A stretch of DNA of 64,000 bases from positions 49,660 to 113,659 of the IMG/VR virus record IMGVR_UViG_3300027749_000055; one strand, written 5' to 3'. Source of the DNA: a virus. The position numbers and the translations under genes are program-made. The notes beneath the pieces were generated by a model that saw nothing but the letters and a program-made list of their open reading frames with translations, did no database searches and was not told the DNA's origin. This document shows positions 34,474 through 42,116 of this stretch, in pieces; position 1 is the first letter of the stretch; the number at the start of each line of letters is the position of its first letter.

Positions 34474-34905
34474 CTAGAACGGCTCGTCGCTGTAGTCCAT
34501 CGTCGCCTGTGAGCGAGTCGGGGTTGATGACGAAGTTCCGCCGTCCTGACGCTGGGTCTTGGTAGCGACAACGGTTGCCCAGCGGACGCTTGCGCCCACC
34601 TCGTCCACGTTCAATTGCAACTTTGAACGCTTCTGTCCGCTCTCTTTGTCCTCCCAAGAGTTCTGCTTCAAAGAGCCCGTGACCATAAGGCGAGTGCCCT
34701 TCGAGAAAGAGTTGGCGAAGTTCTCCGCCATTTCTCCGAAGATAGAGCAGTCAATGTAGGAAGGTTCTCCGGCTTCCCATTCGCCCGTCTGGGGGTTCTT
34801 CTTGCCGTGGTTCTTGGCAATTGTGAAGTTCACATACGGCTTACCGCCCTGCGTGAACTTGATTTCGGGGTCGGCAACCAAGTTGCCGATTTCTGTCGTG
34901 GACAT
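34474..34905 (-). CDS. ssb: single-stranded DNA-binding protein
   Basis: The OB fold is recognisable: 'EIGNLVADPEIKFTQGGKPYVNFTIAK', 'EPSYIDCSIFGEMAENFANSF', 'KGTRLMVTGSLKQNSWED', 'SKLQLNVDEVGASVRWA'. A Ser/Thr/Gln linker leads to the acidic tip 'MDYSDEPF' that recruits partner proteins. The length of 143 residues is normal. It coats single-stranded DNA during replication and recombination. Confidence 0.92.
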   Translation of the reverse strand: MSTTEIGNLVADPEIKFTQGGKPYVNFTIAKNHGKKNPQTGEWEAGEPSYIDCSIFGEMAENFANSFSKGTRLMVTGSLKQNSWEDKESGQKRSKLQLNVDEVGASVRWATVVATKTQRQDGGTSSSTPTRSQATMDYSDEPF

Positions 34906-34935
34906 TTTTGTCCCTGCTTTCTATGTAGGTAATGC

Positions 34936-35190
34936 TTAGTTGGTCGTCGGTTGCGTGAGCAACTTTTGAGCCGCACTAATAGTAGCAAGGTTGAGTAATA
35001 CTTGTCTACCCCTACCGGAAGCAATTTCTCGACGCACCTCGGTCTTGGTAAGTTCGGTTAGTTCGAGAATCCAATCAACGGCTTCGTGAAGCATTTGAAG
35101 ACGGATTTTGTCTAAGGCGACAGCAGCCTCTAGACCTTCTTCAAGGGCTATTGTTCGTGCCCGCTCTGCGGTGAGTGCTTCGTTGTCCAT
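34936..35190 (-). CDS. hypothetical helical protein (84 aa)
   Basis: An Ala/Glu/Leu-rich, all-helical small protein ('ERARTIALEEGLEAAVALDKIRLQMLHEAVDWIL'-like), upstream of the SSB gene on the same strand. It shares general style with the small protein at 41536, whose middle reads 'MLSRAVLVITRLTGKSPEE'. No function recognised. Confidence 0.55.
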   Translation of the reverse strand: MDNEALTAERARTIALEEGLEAAVALDKIRLQMLHEAVDWILELTELTKTEVRREIASGRGRQVLLNLATISAAQKLLTQPTTN

Positions 35191-35269
35191 AGGTTCAATT
35201 GCATTTGTTGAACCGAATCTAACATCGAGTTTTGGAAACTTTGTGAATACAGCCGTCCAGCGACGGGGG

Positions 35270-35620
35270 TTATGGAACGAAGCGGTTGGACGCAGATAGC
35301 GTTCGCAGTGCGTCGAGATTCGCCTTCATAGCGGAGATTGCTTCTCGTAGGGTTGAGAGGTTGTTCTTCGAGAGAAACGCCTCACGACGTAGTTCAGCCG
35401 TCCGCACGGTTGCCTCATCATCTACGAGGTCTACGGTTGCCTTCTCGCCACGCTCTCTAGCGTCATAGCGGAAGCGCAAACGTTCTTGGGCAAAGGCGAT
35501 TTCGTAGTCCGTCTCAGCGATAGCCGCTTTGCGACCCGCCTCACGGATTTCCCCAACCAGCGAGTTGAGAGCGTCCTGATATCGCTCAATCTGTTCCTGA
35601 ATCTGCTCTTGCGTCAGCAC
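35270..35620 (-). CDS. coiled-coil protein (116 aa)
   Basis: Almost entirely charged helix: 'EQIQEQIERYQDALNSLVGEI', 'AIAETDYEIAFAQERLRF', 'NNLSTLREAISAMKANLDAL'. Such short coiled-coil proteins accompany recombination or SSB genes in phages. Location between SSB and a DUF6011-type protein supports a DNA-metabolism role, weakly. Confidence 0.55.
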   Translation of the reverse strand: MLTQEQIQEQIERYQDALNSLVGEIREAGRKAAIAETDYEIAFAQERLRFRYDARERGEKATVDLVDDEATVRTAELRREAFLSKNNLSTLREAISAMKANLDALRTLSASNRFVP

Positions 35621-35690
35621 AAATCCTCCTTTGAAGACGACGTAGCGAGGCTAAGGATAGCCCCAGCCCCGCTACGTTGCAACTAATTGT

Positions 35691-36311
35691 TTAGAGATAC
35701 TTCTTGGCGCAGTCCGGGCCGAGTCCACGGTGCAGGCTGGCGGGGACGGTCAGGGTGCGACCACAAGCGGCGCAGGTTCCTGAAGCGAGGGCGACAGCCT
35801 CCGCCACGTTGAGGAACTCCTTGCGGGCTTCGTCAAGGTCGCCCGTGAAGAGCAACTGCGTCGCAGCAATGACCTTCTCAGACGGGTTGGCGGAACGCCA
35901 GACCTTCAAGCCCTGAGCGGTTATGAAGCCGAAGCCTTTGTAGTTCACGTCGTTGTCCGAGCCGTTGAGGACGCTGACTTGAATCTGCCCCTTAGCAAAC
36001 GAACACTTGGATACCTTCAGCGTGACCCAGCCGTTCTGACCGTCAGTGACGGTGTAGATACCGAGGGGAACTTCACGGGTGGGGGCGGTGTTGGCAACCA
36101 CCTGAGCGTTCTCTGCCCGACCTGAACCGACCTTGCGAGAGCAAGCGAGCAAAGCGTCAATGACCTGCGAAGCGTCCGCCTTCGAGAGCAACTCCGCCTC
36201 CGCCTTCTGACGAAGGGTGAATGGAGCGTTGCGCTGGTCGAGCAAGTCCTTGATGTAGGACAACTGACGGTCGGTTGCTTGGTCGTAGTTGGTGCTGTAT
36301 GTGGTGTTCAT
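35691..36311 (-). CDS. protein with C-terminal DUF6011-type zinc ribbon (206 aa)
   Basis: The ATG at 36311 has AAGGAGG at ideal distance. Residues 10-50 are helical ('ATDRQLSYIKDLLDQR'), the middle is beta-rich ('GIYTVTDGQNGWVTLKVSK'), and the end 'CAACGRTLTVPASLHRGLGPDCAKKYL' is the C-x2-C ... G-x-GP-x-C ribbon of DUF6011 proteins. A good promoter lies 32 bp upstream. It opens the SSB-containing operon. Confidence 0.7.
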   Translation of the reverse strand: MNTTYSTNYDQATDRQLSYIKDLLDQRNAPFTLRQKAEAELLSKADASQVIDALLACSRKVGSGRAENAQVVANTAPTREVPLGIYTVTDGQNGWVTLKVSKCSFAKGQIQVSVLNGSDNDVNYKGFGFITAQGLKVWRSANPSEKVIAATQLLFTGDLDEARKEFLNVAEAVALASGTCAACGRTLTVPASLHRGLGPDCAKKYL

Positions 36312-36342
36312 AGTTTCCTCCTTGTTGAACTTCACAACTTGA

Positions 36343-36371
36343 AGTATAGGGGGGTTGTGTGACGTAATCAA
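36343..36371 (-). promoter_or_regulatory. minus-strand promoter of the SSB operon
   Basis: Read on the minus strand, TTGATT (36371-36366) and TATACT (36348-36343) are separated by 17 bp, close to a sigma-70-type consensus, and precede the gene at 36311. Confidence 0.75.
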
Positions 36372-36493
36372 ATCAAAGCAAGCATTTGAGTCAAGTTTTT
36401 TGTGCTTCTCATCAGGGGGTTTACAAATTCTTGAAAGTTTTTTGGACAATTTGGGTTGAAAGACCCGCTTATATAAGTGAGAAGGAGGTTCGA

Positions 36494-36877
36494 ATGGAAA
36501 TGCCATTCAATCAAATGCCTAGTGGCTTGGGCATTGCTCACTACTTCATTGAAGAGTGTGCGGGTAAGTCACAGGGGTCGGAAGGGTTCGACCTTTATCG
36601 TGAGGGCGACGACTACTGCTATGCGTGGAAGCAGTTGGAGTGCGACTTCGATTATGAGGCTTCGTATCTCTTAGAGGTTCGCACCTCAATCAACGGCAAT
36701 GAGACACGGGATTTTCTTATGGTTGTGAACAAGGGTGGAAAGGTCACGGCTCAGTGGCACAACAAGCCCGTCCACGCCTTCTGTTCGAAGAACGAATGGA
36801 ACGACCATATGACGGAAGGTATCCGTTGGTTCGCTAACAGCACTACCTTCAACTTTGCCGACGACTACGAGAACTAA
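36494..36877 (+). CDS. hypothetical protein (127 aa)
   Basis: AAGGAGG precedes the ATG at 36494; a TATATA box lies about 25 bp upstream. The protein is a mixed alpha/beta domain rich in aromatic residues ('YCYAWKQLECDFDYEASYLL', 'GIRWFANSTTFNFADDYEN'). It is the only plus-strand gene in this part of the window and is transcribed divergently from the SSB operon, an arrangement typical of early or regulatory genes. No family recognised. Confidence 0.65.
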   Translation: MEMPFNQMPSGLGIAHYFIEECAGKSQGSEGFDLYREGDDYCYAWKQLECDFDYEASYLLEVRTSINGNETRDFLMVVNKGGKVTAQWHNKPVHAFCSKNEWNDHMTEGIRWFANSTTFNFADDYEN

Positions 36878-37251
36878 TGAGCGTCCTCGTCGTGTTCGTG
36901 GTGCAGAGCGATTTCTTGATTTAGTTCGTGGAGGGTTTGCTCTGCCATTAGTAGAGCAGCCTCCGCTTCTTCGAGACGGTCATCAACGATTGCGTCTGCC
37001 TCGTCGTGAACGAATCGCTCGCCAATCTTCACGCCAAATACCGCACCCCAAAAGTTGCCGATAATCAACGCACCAATTTCGAGGGGCGACGTGTTGAGGG
37101 CATACTTGGCTGCGTAAATCCAAAACAGGGCATAGATAGATTCAAACAGACCGCCGAGATATGGGCGGTTTCGAGCCTCCGACTGAACCATAAGGGTTGA
37201 GGCGATATTGGAAACTACAAAACAGACAAGTGTGATGAGGGCGAGTTTCAT
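36874..37251 (-). CDS. membrane protein in lysis region (125 aa)
   Basis: Three hydrophobic segments are visible: residues 3-20 'LALITLVCFVVSNIAST', about 32-52 'GGLFESIYALFWIYAAKYAL', and 56-75 'PLEIGALIIGNFWGAVFGV'. A charged coiled coil with a His/Glu/Asp tail follows. Position next to the holin-like and endolysin genes makes it a candidate second holin or lysis regulator. It converges on the plus-strand gene with a 4-bp overlap. Confidence 0.65.
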   Translation of the reverse strand: MKLALITLVCFVVSNIASTLMVQSEARNRPYLGGLFESIYALFWIYAAKYALNTSPLEIGALIIGNFWGAVFGVKIGERFVHDEADAIVDDRLEEAEAALLMAEQTLHELNQEIALHHEHDEDAH

Positions 37252-37691
37252 TCAATCAGCCCCTTGATGTATTTGATTCCCTCGTAGTCGCTGGCAGAGG
37301 CAACGTGCGCCCCAGCGTGTCCTCGGTGATGGAATTGGCACAGCACAACCAGATTTTCGGCGGACTCGACCCACGCCCCTACTTGGTCAGGATTGGAAAC
37401 GCCTGGGTAGTCAATTTCGAGCCACTGAAGGTTGATGTTGTTCTGCAAAGCGAACTCAATATGAGCGTGGTGCAGTTCGAGCGGGTGGTCGAGGTCGCAC
37501 TCTGAAAAATCGCCACGGTGTTTGCCGACGGCGCACTGCCACTTCTCAGGGTCTTTCTTCCACGCCCTGTGAATGTGGTCAAAATCAGCGTAGTGAGGGT
37601 CGTCCTCACGGGCGGGGTGTTCGGGGAAGCGCACCGTGTAGTTGTGCGTCATTTTTTGAATGTGGGCTGGCGTAACTTGCTCGTCAGACAT
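37248..37691 (-). CDS. HNH-type endonuclease
   Basis: The core is 'CAVGKHRGDFSECDLDHPLELHHAHIEFAL' with the catalytic H-H pair, a spacer, then 'AENLVVLCQFHHRGHAGAH', a beta-beta-alpha metal fold. The Cys before and after may bind structural zinc. Phage HNH enzymes assist packaging or act as homing nucleases. Tight packing (4-bp overlap and adjacent start) with lysis genes speaks against a recent homing insertion. Confidence 0.8.
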   Translation of the reverse strand: MSDEQVTPAHIQKMTHNYTVRFPEHPAREDDPHYADFDHIHRAWKKDPEKWQCAVGKHRGDFSECDLDHPLELHHAHIEFALQNNINLQWLEIDYPGVSNPDQVGAWVESAENLVVLCQFHHRGHAGAHVASASDYEGIKYIKGLIE

Positions 37692-37933
37692 TATTCCCCC
37701 CTACGCCGAGAGCGGTCTATGTGAGCCTCTAGGCGTTGTGTGGTGGACTCCACGTCGTCCTTGACGGTGTTGAGCGTGTTCATCACTTCCTCACGGAAAT
37801 AAGTCATCTCGTCTTTTGACGGCCCACGCTTCATACGCCACAGTGAAATACCCGTGCTAATTATGGTCAGGACGGCAACCACCGTCTGCCACAACATATA
37901 GGTTCCCGTCGAAACGGAGATATTTCCAAACAT
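37691..37933 (-). CDS. holin-like protein, one membrane span
   Basis: The ATG at 37933 overlaps the endolysin stop (ATGA) and has GAAGGTGG upstream. A single hydrophobic segment ('TYMLWQTVVAVLTIISTGISLW') is followed by a charged coiled-coil C-terminus ending in Arg-rich 'DRSRRRGE'. This is a common actinophage holin or phage-lysis accessory layout. It acts in the inner membrane to allow endolysin action. Confidence 0.7.
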   Translation of the reverse strand: MFGNISVSTGTYMLWQTVVAVLTIISTGISLWRMKRGPSKDEMTYFREEVMNTLNTVKDDVESTTQRLEAHIDRSRRRGE

Positions 37934-39009
37934 CACGCCACCTTCTGTAGTGAAATCGTGTTCATAGCCTGCGCCATTGCCTTGCAATTGTTGGCAAAAA
38001 CCATTGTGTAGCCGTGGTCAATAAAGTAATCCGAGGCGGTTTGGGTCGCAGCCGCCCACGCACCGTCGCCCTTAATACCTAGGCGTTGCTGGTATTTTTC
38101 CAAAGCAGCCTTGGTCTGAACTCCAAACCAGCCGTCGGCGGAACCTTTGGGCAGATAGCCATACTTGACCAGAATGGTTTGAATCTGCGTCACTTTTACA
38201 CCGTGAGAACCCGTGGAATACAGGGGAACGGGGATTTTATTGGTGTCCGACGGGGGCAAGATACCCGCACCCGTCCATTTTTCAAACCAATCCGGCAAGG
38301 CTACTGAAATGTCTGTGTGGTTGTGAGTGCCAGCGGGCAAGCCGACGGACGTGAACTGCCACGCCTGCCAGCCGATATTGACCCACGGGGCGGGAACCTT
38401 CGGCAGCGGGAGGACGCAGACGTTTTTTACCGGCTTGTAGCCGTTTGGATACGCCGGAAGCCAAAGGTCGTAGGGGGCGAAGAACGAAAACTGCGAAGCG
38501 GGGAAGTAGTAGCCGACGTAAATAATCGGCTTGCGACCCGACAGTTGTTGAACGGTCTGAAGCCAGAGCAACGCCCACTGAGCCGTCGCTTCGGGGGAGA
38601 GTTTGGTCACTTCTAGGTCGAGCGCAGGGGGTAACTGACCCTTGGTTCCGCCGTTGTCTACAAAGTAGCGAGCGGACGCAACAGCGTCAGTTCTCCCAGG
38701 CCGTGCAAAGTAATACCCGCCATAAGGCAGACCATATTTTACCGAAGCGGCTACATCGGAGTTCCAAAACCCGTTTACATACGAAGTGCCTTCAGAATTT
38801 TTGATGTAAACGCCCGCAACTCCGGCTTTTTCCATTGCCTTCCAGTCAAAAGGGTGGGCGTTGTTAGAAGAAATGTCCACAAATTGAACCCACGACGCAC
38901 AGGGCGAGGCTGAGGCGGGTTGCGCTAAAGCAACGCTCAAGAACCCGCTCACGGCAAGAATCATTGCAATAGAGATACTGCCAAATTTGCGGAAAAGGGG
39001 GTTCGCCAT
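37933..39009 (-). CDS. endolysin: GH25 muramidase with peptidoglycan-binding domain
   Basis: A signal peptide (about residues 1-34, ending 'AQPASAS') precedes the GH25 barrel: 'VQFVDISSNNAHPFDWKAME', 'AGVYIKNSEGTSY', 'PYGGYYFARPG', 'PALDLEVTKLS', 'YVGYYFPA', 'WQAWQFTSVG'. The D-x-E of 'LDLEV' holds the catalytic acids. Residues 265-330 form a PG_binding_1 domain ('GVKVTQIQTILVKYGYL', 'GWFGVQTKAALEKYQ'). The signal peptide suggests Sec export, so the holin may only trigger lysis. Confidence 0.9.
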   Translation of the reverse strand: MANPLFRKFGSISIAMILAVSGFLSVALAQPASASPCASWVQFVDISSNNAHPFDWKAMEKAGVAGVYIKNSEGTSYVNGFWNSDVAASVKYGLPYGGYYFARPGRTDAVASARYFVDNGGTKGQLPPALDLEVTKLSPEATAQWALLWLQTVQQLSGRKPIIYVGYYFPASQFSFFAPYDLWLPAYPNGYKPVKNVCVLPLPKVPAPWVNIGWQAWQFTSVGLPAGTHNHTDISVALPDWFEKWTGAGILPPSDTNKIPVPLYSTGSHGVKVTQIQTILVKYGYLPKGSADGWFGVQTKAALEKYQQRLGIKGDGAWAAATQTASDYFIDHGYTMVFANNCKAMAQAMNTISLQKVA

Positions 39010-39039
39010 AGCACAAGGCTACAACGGGTGTCTCAAATT

Positions 39040-39654
39040 CTACTTTTGACTTTGGTTTAGTTCCTTGGCTTTAGCACGTTTCTCACGTTGGCGTTCAGCG
39101 TCTCGGTCTTTCTTCGCACGGTATCTTTGCCGAGCAATCTCCTGCTTACGAAGACGCTTTGCTTCCTGAGCCTCGATAAAGGCTTGCTTTTCTTTTTCGG
39201 GGAGGTTATCCCACTTTTTCAATTCCGTTGCCTTGCGCTTGGCCACGGATTTTACCTTGCGCTCTTTGGTGACTCGACCCCATTCGTCCCAACAGCCACA
39301 ACCACCTTCAGCGAGCGGTATTGGGAACTGACCAGCCTTCAGGTGTGCCCTGTAGCCGTTTGCAGACGGGCAAGTTGGCGGGGTGTAGTTGGCGGGCGTT
39401 TCATTGTCTATGACATTTCCGAGGCGGAAATTGAGCCGTCCACGGAGTCTGTTCCGCTGACGGGCTGACGTGCCACCCCAATATCCCCAGCCCTCGTAAT
39501 GGACTGCCCATTCGAGGCACTCTTTTACGACGGGGCACGTTTGGCAGGCGTGGACAACTTCTTGCAAGACGGGTTCCTCAAAGAACAACCTGCTATCCAT
39601 TGACCGGCAGTTGCCCTTATCCGACCACTCACGAACATCTACAGGCTTCTTCAC
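39040..39654 (-). CDS. WhiB-like regulator with long basic C-terminus
   Basis: The GTG at 39654 overlaps the previous TAG and has AAGGAAA upstream. The WhiB core is 'GNCRSMDSRLFFEE', 'VVHACQTCPVVKECLEWAV', 'GWGYWGGTSARQRNRLRGRL'. After it comes a second Cys pair ('GGCGCWDEWG') and about 80 residues of Lys/Arg/Glu helix, an unusual extension for WhiB that may bind DNA. It may switch transcription during infection; compare the shorter WhiB at 33670. Confidence 0.85.
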   Translation of the reverse strand: MKKPVDVREWSDKGNCRSMDSRLFFEEPVLQEVVHACQTCPVVKECLEWAVHYEGWGYWGGTSARQRNRLRGRLNFRLGNVIDNETPANYTPPTCPSANGYRAHLKAGQFPIPLAEGGCGCWDEWGRVTKERKVKSVAKRKATELKKWDNLPEKEKQAFIEAQEAKRLRKQEIARQRYRAKKDRDAERQREKRAKAKELNQSQK

Positions 39655-39941
39655 TACATTTCCTTGTCGTAGTTGCGCCCCAAGATGAGGCGGATTTTCT
39701 TGGTCTTTCGATTTGTCTTCCACTCGCTTGCAGCAGACAGGTTGTTCTTGATAGCAAACAGATTCAGTTCGTTCTCGGCGGTCGCTTCTTTGACCAAACC
39801 GATTGAGGTGATTTTTGCCACCACCTTCTCGCCGTCTAAGTATTCGACTAGATACGCACTGACCTTGCCCTTATGCCGTGCGCTGTCTTCTTGACCTACA
39901 TAAAAGTAGCGAGAGACAACGACGGGTTCGTTGTCAGCCAC
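39654..39941 (-). CDS. hypothetical protein (95 aa)
   Basis: A small beta-rich protein ('VVVSRYFYVGQEDSARHKGK', 'SAYLVEYLDGEKVVAKI'). It is coupled to the following WhiB gene (TAGTG) and begins 2 bp after the preceding stop. No family recognised. Confidence 0.55.
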   Translation of the reverse strand: MADNEPVVVSRYFYVGQEDSARHKGKVSAYLVEYLDGEKVVAKITSIGLVKEATAENELNLFAIKNNLSAASEWKTNRKTKKIRLILGRNYDKEM

Positions 39942-39943
39942 GA

Positions 39944-40192
39944 TTACTTAGCAATTTTTGTTAGGCGGGCAACTCGATATTCGATTTCGTCGTTCCACGG
40001 CACGACAACGGCGTAACCAAGGTCGGTAAGAAACGTCTCTACAAACAAAGCAAACGCTGGCGTGAACCCGCTTTCGGGAAAGCGACCCACCAAGTCCTTT
40101 TCGTCAATCGTTTCATCAGTAGTCACATACAAGTTGTATGGATTGTGATGAGGCGGAACCGTCAAAATTGCGGTGTGGGTGTGTTCGGTCAT
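39944..40192 (-). CDS. hypothetical protein (82 aa)
   Basis: The N-terminus 'TAILTVPPHHNPYNLYVTTDE' and C-terminus 'GYAVVVPWNDEIEYRVARL' suggest a compact alpha/beta fold. First gene of the WhiB-endolysin minus operon, divergent from the gene at 40316. Function unknown. Confidence 0.55.
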   Translation of the reverse strand: MTEHTHTAILTVPPHHNPYNLYVTTDETIDEKDLVGRFPESGFTPAFALFVETFLTDLGYAVVVPWNDEIEYRVARLTKIAK

Positions 40193-40261
40193 TACTTCCT
40201 CCTAGTTGCGATGGCACACTTTACTCACACTCGTCAAGGATATGCAAGGCAAACTTTTGAC

Positions 40262-40290
40262 TTGTGGTTGAGTCTCAACCCCGCTATACT
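40262..40290 (+). promoter_or_regulatory. promoter of the GGCT-like operon
   Basis: TTGTGG (40262-40267), 17-bp spacer, TATACT (40285-40290); an AAGGAGG ribosome site and ATG follow 26 bp later. The spacer contains the inverted repeat TTGAG-tc-TCAA, a possible operator. Confidence 0.7.
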
Positions 40291-40315
40291 TGTTGTAGCC
40301 ACTAAGGAGGAACCA

Positions 40316-40717
40316 ATGGCTGACGACAAGAAGATTTTGTTTGCCGCTTACGGCACACTACGCCGTGATGAGCGACTGCACGATTGGTTGAAAGACCACA
40401 TCATTGAAGACAAGGGCTTGGGCACAATTCAATATGGTCGCCTACACTACGGCAACAATCACCGTGCCTACCCATACTTTGTATGGACGGGTCTGCCGTC
40501 GAACAAGGTTGTCTGCGAGGTCTACGAGTTGCCACTCAATGAGCAGATTTACTCAATGCTTCAAATGGAAGTGAACGCTGGCTACTCGCTGTCCGAAGCC
40601 GAGGTTGAGTTGGCGGACGGAACCGTCGTGGACGCTCTTGTATGTTCGTGGAAACACTCCTACGGCGAGCCTGTGCCGGAGAACGATTGGAAGGCTGAGG
40701 AACAGGTATGGCTGTGA
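40316..40717 (+). CDS. gamma-glutamylcyclotransferase-like (AIG2/GGCT) protein
   Basis: AAGGAGG lies just upstream of the ATG. 'ILFAAYGTLRRDERLHDWLK' is the GGCT Y-G-(S/T)-L substrate-binding loop. A conserved acidic position falls in 'EVYELPLNEQIYSML' or 'MEVNAGYSLSEAEVEL'. The fold removes gamma-glutamyl amines or forms 5-oxoproline. Phage GGCT genes are known to co-occur with GS-like amidoligases and class-II amidotransferases, both present here at 45051 and 46236, so it may release or edit a gamma-glutamyl-type adduct. Confidence 0.8.
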   Translation: MADDKKILFAAYGTLRRDERLHDWLKDHIIEDKGLGTIQYGRLHYGNNHRAYPYFVWTGLPSNKVVCEVYELPLNEQIYSMLQMEVNAGYSLSEAEVELADGTVVDALVCSWKHSYGEPVPENDWKAEEQVWL

Positions 40718-41148
40718 ACAAGCGACCCCAAAACTTCTACACAAAGTTGTTGGTTGATAGCGACCACATTTACCTGTCGAAAAAGTATGACCTTGACCTT
40801 GATTTTGTCCGAAGTATGGGCGACACTGATTGGTGTGACTTCTTGAACTGCACCGTTCAAGAACTCGCCTTCCACCTTTTCGAAGACGAAAAGTTTGAGG
40901 ACTTCTTTGACGACGACGAGCGGTTCGAGGGTTCCGTCTTTGATGACGAGCGATACGAGGACGACAGTATGGACGTGCTATTCGAAGACCCCTACCTGCT
41001 TGGCAACGTTGTTGATATTGCGTCACGTCGCAAGCCCGCACCCGTGGCTGCCCCCTATGCTGTGACGGGATTCAATCGAACCCCCGCACCGGCTACGAAG
41101 CCGAAGAAGAAGGAACCCGTGCCTCACCACTTTGAGGTTGTCCGTTAA
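40708..41148 (+). CDS. acidic hypothetical protein (146 aa)
   Basis: Overlaps the GGCT gene by 10 bp. The middle third is very acidic ('FEDEKFEDFFDDDERFEGS'), and the C-terminus is Pro/Lys-rich ('TPAPATKPKKKEPVPHH'). It may mimic DNA or bind a basic partner. No family recognised. Confidence 0.6.
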   Translation: MAVNKRPQNFYTKLLVDSDHIYLSKKYDLDLDFVRSMGDTDWCDFLNCTVQELAFHLFEDEKFEDFFDDDERFEGSVFDDERYEDDSMDVLFEDPYLLGNVVDIASRRKPAPVAAPYAVTGFNRTPAPATKPKKKEPVPHHFEVVR

Positions 41149-41558
41149 TGGAAAACGTCGGCGTAGAACTGACGCTCACTGACGAGCAACGTCAGAAGGC
41201 GACGATATTCAGCGCAGGTTTGGCTCTGGCTGCCTTCGCTCACAACCAGCCCCACCTCCCGTGGGGTGCGGTGGACTATGCGATTCGCTCAGCGATGGTC
41301 GAAATGGGTTCAGACCCTAAGTCTGATTCGTGGGCAACCGACTATCTCGAATACGTCATTTTCTTGCTCACGTCAGGTGGCGGGGAGAAGCCCGAACCGA
41401 ACACGACGCTCTTTACGAAGACGCTGAGCGACTTTGTGAGCCTCGGTGTTGCCTCGACGCTGAATCTTCAGGTAATGCCCGACGTGGCTGTTCTCCCGCC
41501 TGAGGACGAAAACTTCGGCGTTCCGCCGGAGTGGACTAAAGATTCAACTTCCGATTAG
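41148..41558 (+). CDS. hypothetical protein (136 aa)
   Basis: The ATG overlaps the preceding stop. Helical first two-thirds ('DEQRQKATIFSAGLALAAFA', 'SWATDYLEYVIFLLTSG'), then a Pro-rich acidic tail. Third gene of the GGCT operon; converges on the minus gene at 41536 with a 23-bp tail overlap. Function unknown. Confidence 0.55.
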   Translation: MENVGVELTLTDEQRQKATIFSAGLALAAFAHNQPHLPWGAVDYAIRSAMVEMGSDPKSDSWATDYLEYVIFLLTSGGGEKPEPNTTLFTKTLSDFVSLGVASTLNLQVMPDVAVLPPEDENFGVPPEWTKDSTSD

Positions 41559-41820
41559 GGATATACAACTTGGCGACATTGGTGGACGCTTCGACAGTCT
41601 TCGTCTCCGCCTCGTAAGCCTCGTCTAGTCCCTCGCACAACTTGGCAATCGTTTCTTCAGGGGATTTTCCCGTCAGTCGTGTAATTACCAGAACGGCACG
41701 GCTCAACATTTCACGCTCGATTGCGTAGACCTTCATCATTGCGTCTACGCCTACCTCGGTAGCGGTTTCTACCACCTCAGCGTCGGTGAGCGGAGTTTCC
41801 ATTTCGGGCTGGTCGGTCAT
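41536..41820 (-). CDS. hypothetical helical protein (94 aa)
   Basis: All-helical, with 'AIEREMLSRAVLVITRLTGKSPEETIAKL' and an acidic N-terminus. ATGA overlap with the gene before it. Resembles the small proteins near the SSB gene. Function unknown. Confidence 0.55.
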   Translation of the reverse strand: MTDQPEMETPLTDAEVVETATEVGVDAMMKVYAIEREMLSRAVLVITRLTGKSPEETIAKLCEGLDEAYEAETKTVEASTNVAKLYIPNRKLNL

Positions 41821-42104
41821 TGGTTCTGGGTTTCCTTTTGTGTATAGATTTCGTAAGCAACTTTGACGGCGGCTCGCAACTGATTTGCAAGGCGGTTCAC
41901 TTCTTCGGTGACTTCAGAGTCAAGGTTTACCCCAATGCCCAAGTCTTCTAATTGCGAAATCAACGCATTCCACATTTTGATTTGAACATTGACGAGTTCA
42001 ATTGAGGTTCCGAGGGCTTCCTCGTTGATGATTTCCCACTGTCGGTTAATTGGAAGGTCGTAAAGGTTTACGATGGCGGGCTTGTTACGGCGAAATAATT
42101 TCAC
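41817..42104 (-). CDS. hypothetical helical protein (95 aa)
   Basis: The N-terminus 'MKLFRRNKPAIVNLYDLPIN' is basic; the rest is a helical bundle ('ELVNVQIKMWNALISQLEDL', 'EVNRLANQLRAAVKVAYEI'). Follows the Mom-like gene by 12 bp on the same strand, so probably cotranscribed. Function unknown. Confidence 0.55.
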   Translation of the reverse strand: MKLFRRNKPAIVNLYDLPINRQWEIINEEALGTSIELVNVQIKMWNALISQLEDLGIGVNLDSEVTEEVNRLANQLRAAVKVAYEIYTQKETQNQ

Positions 42105-42116
42105 AACTCAACCTTA

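Noticed and set aside
37248-37691. Homing endonuclease inserted in the lysis cassette
   Set aside because: The HNH gene is tightly coupled to neighbours on both sides, unlike a free-standing homing gene.
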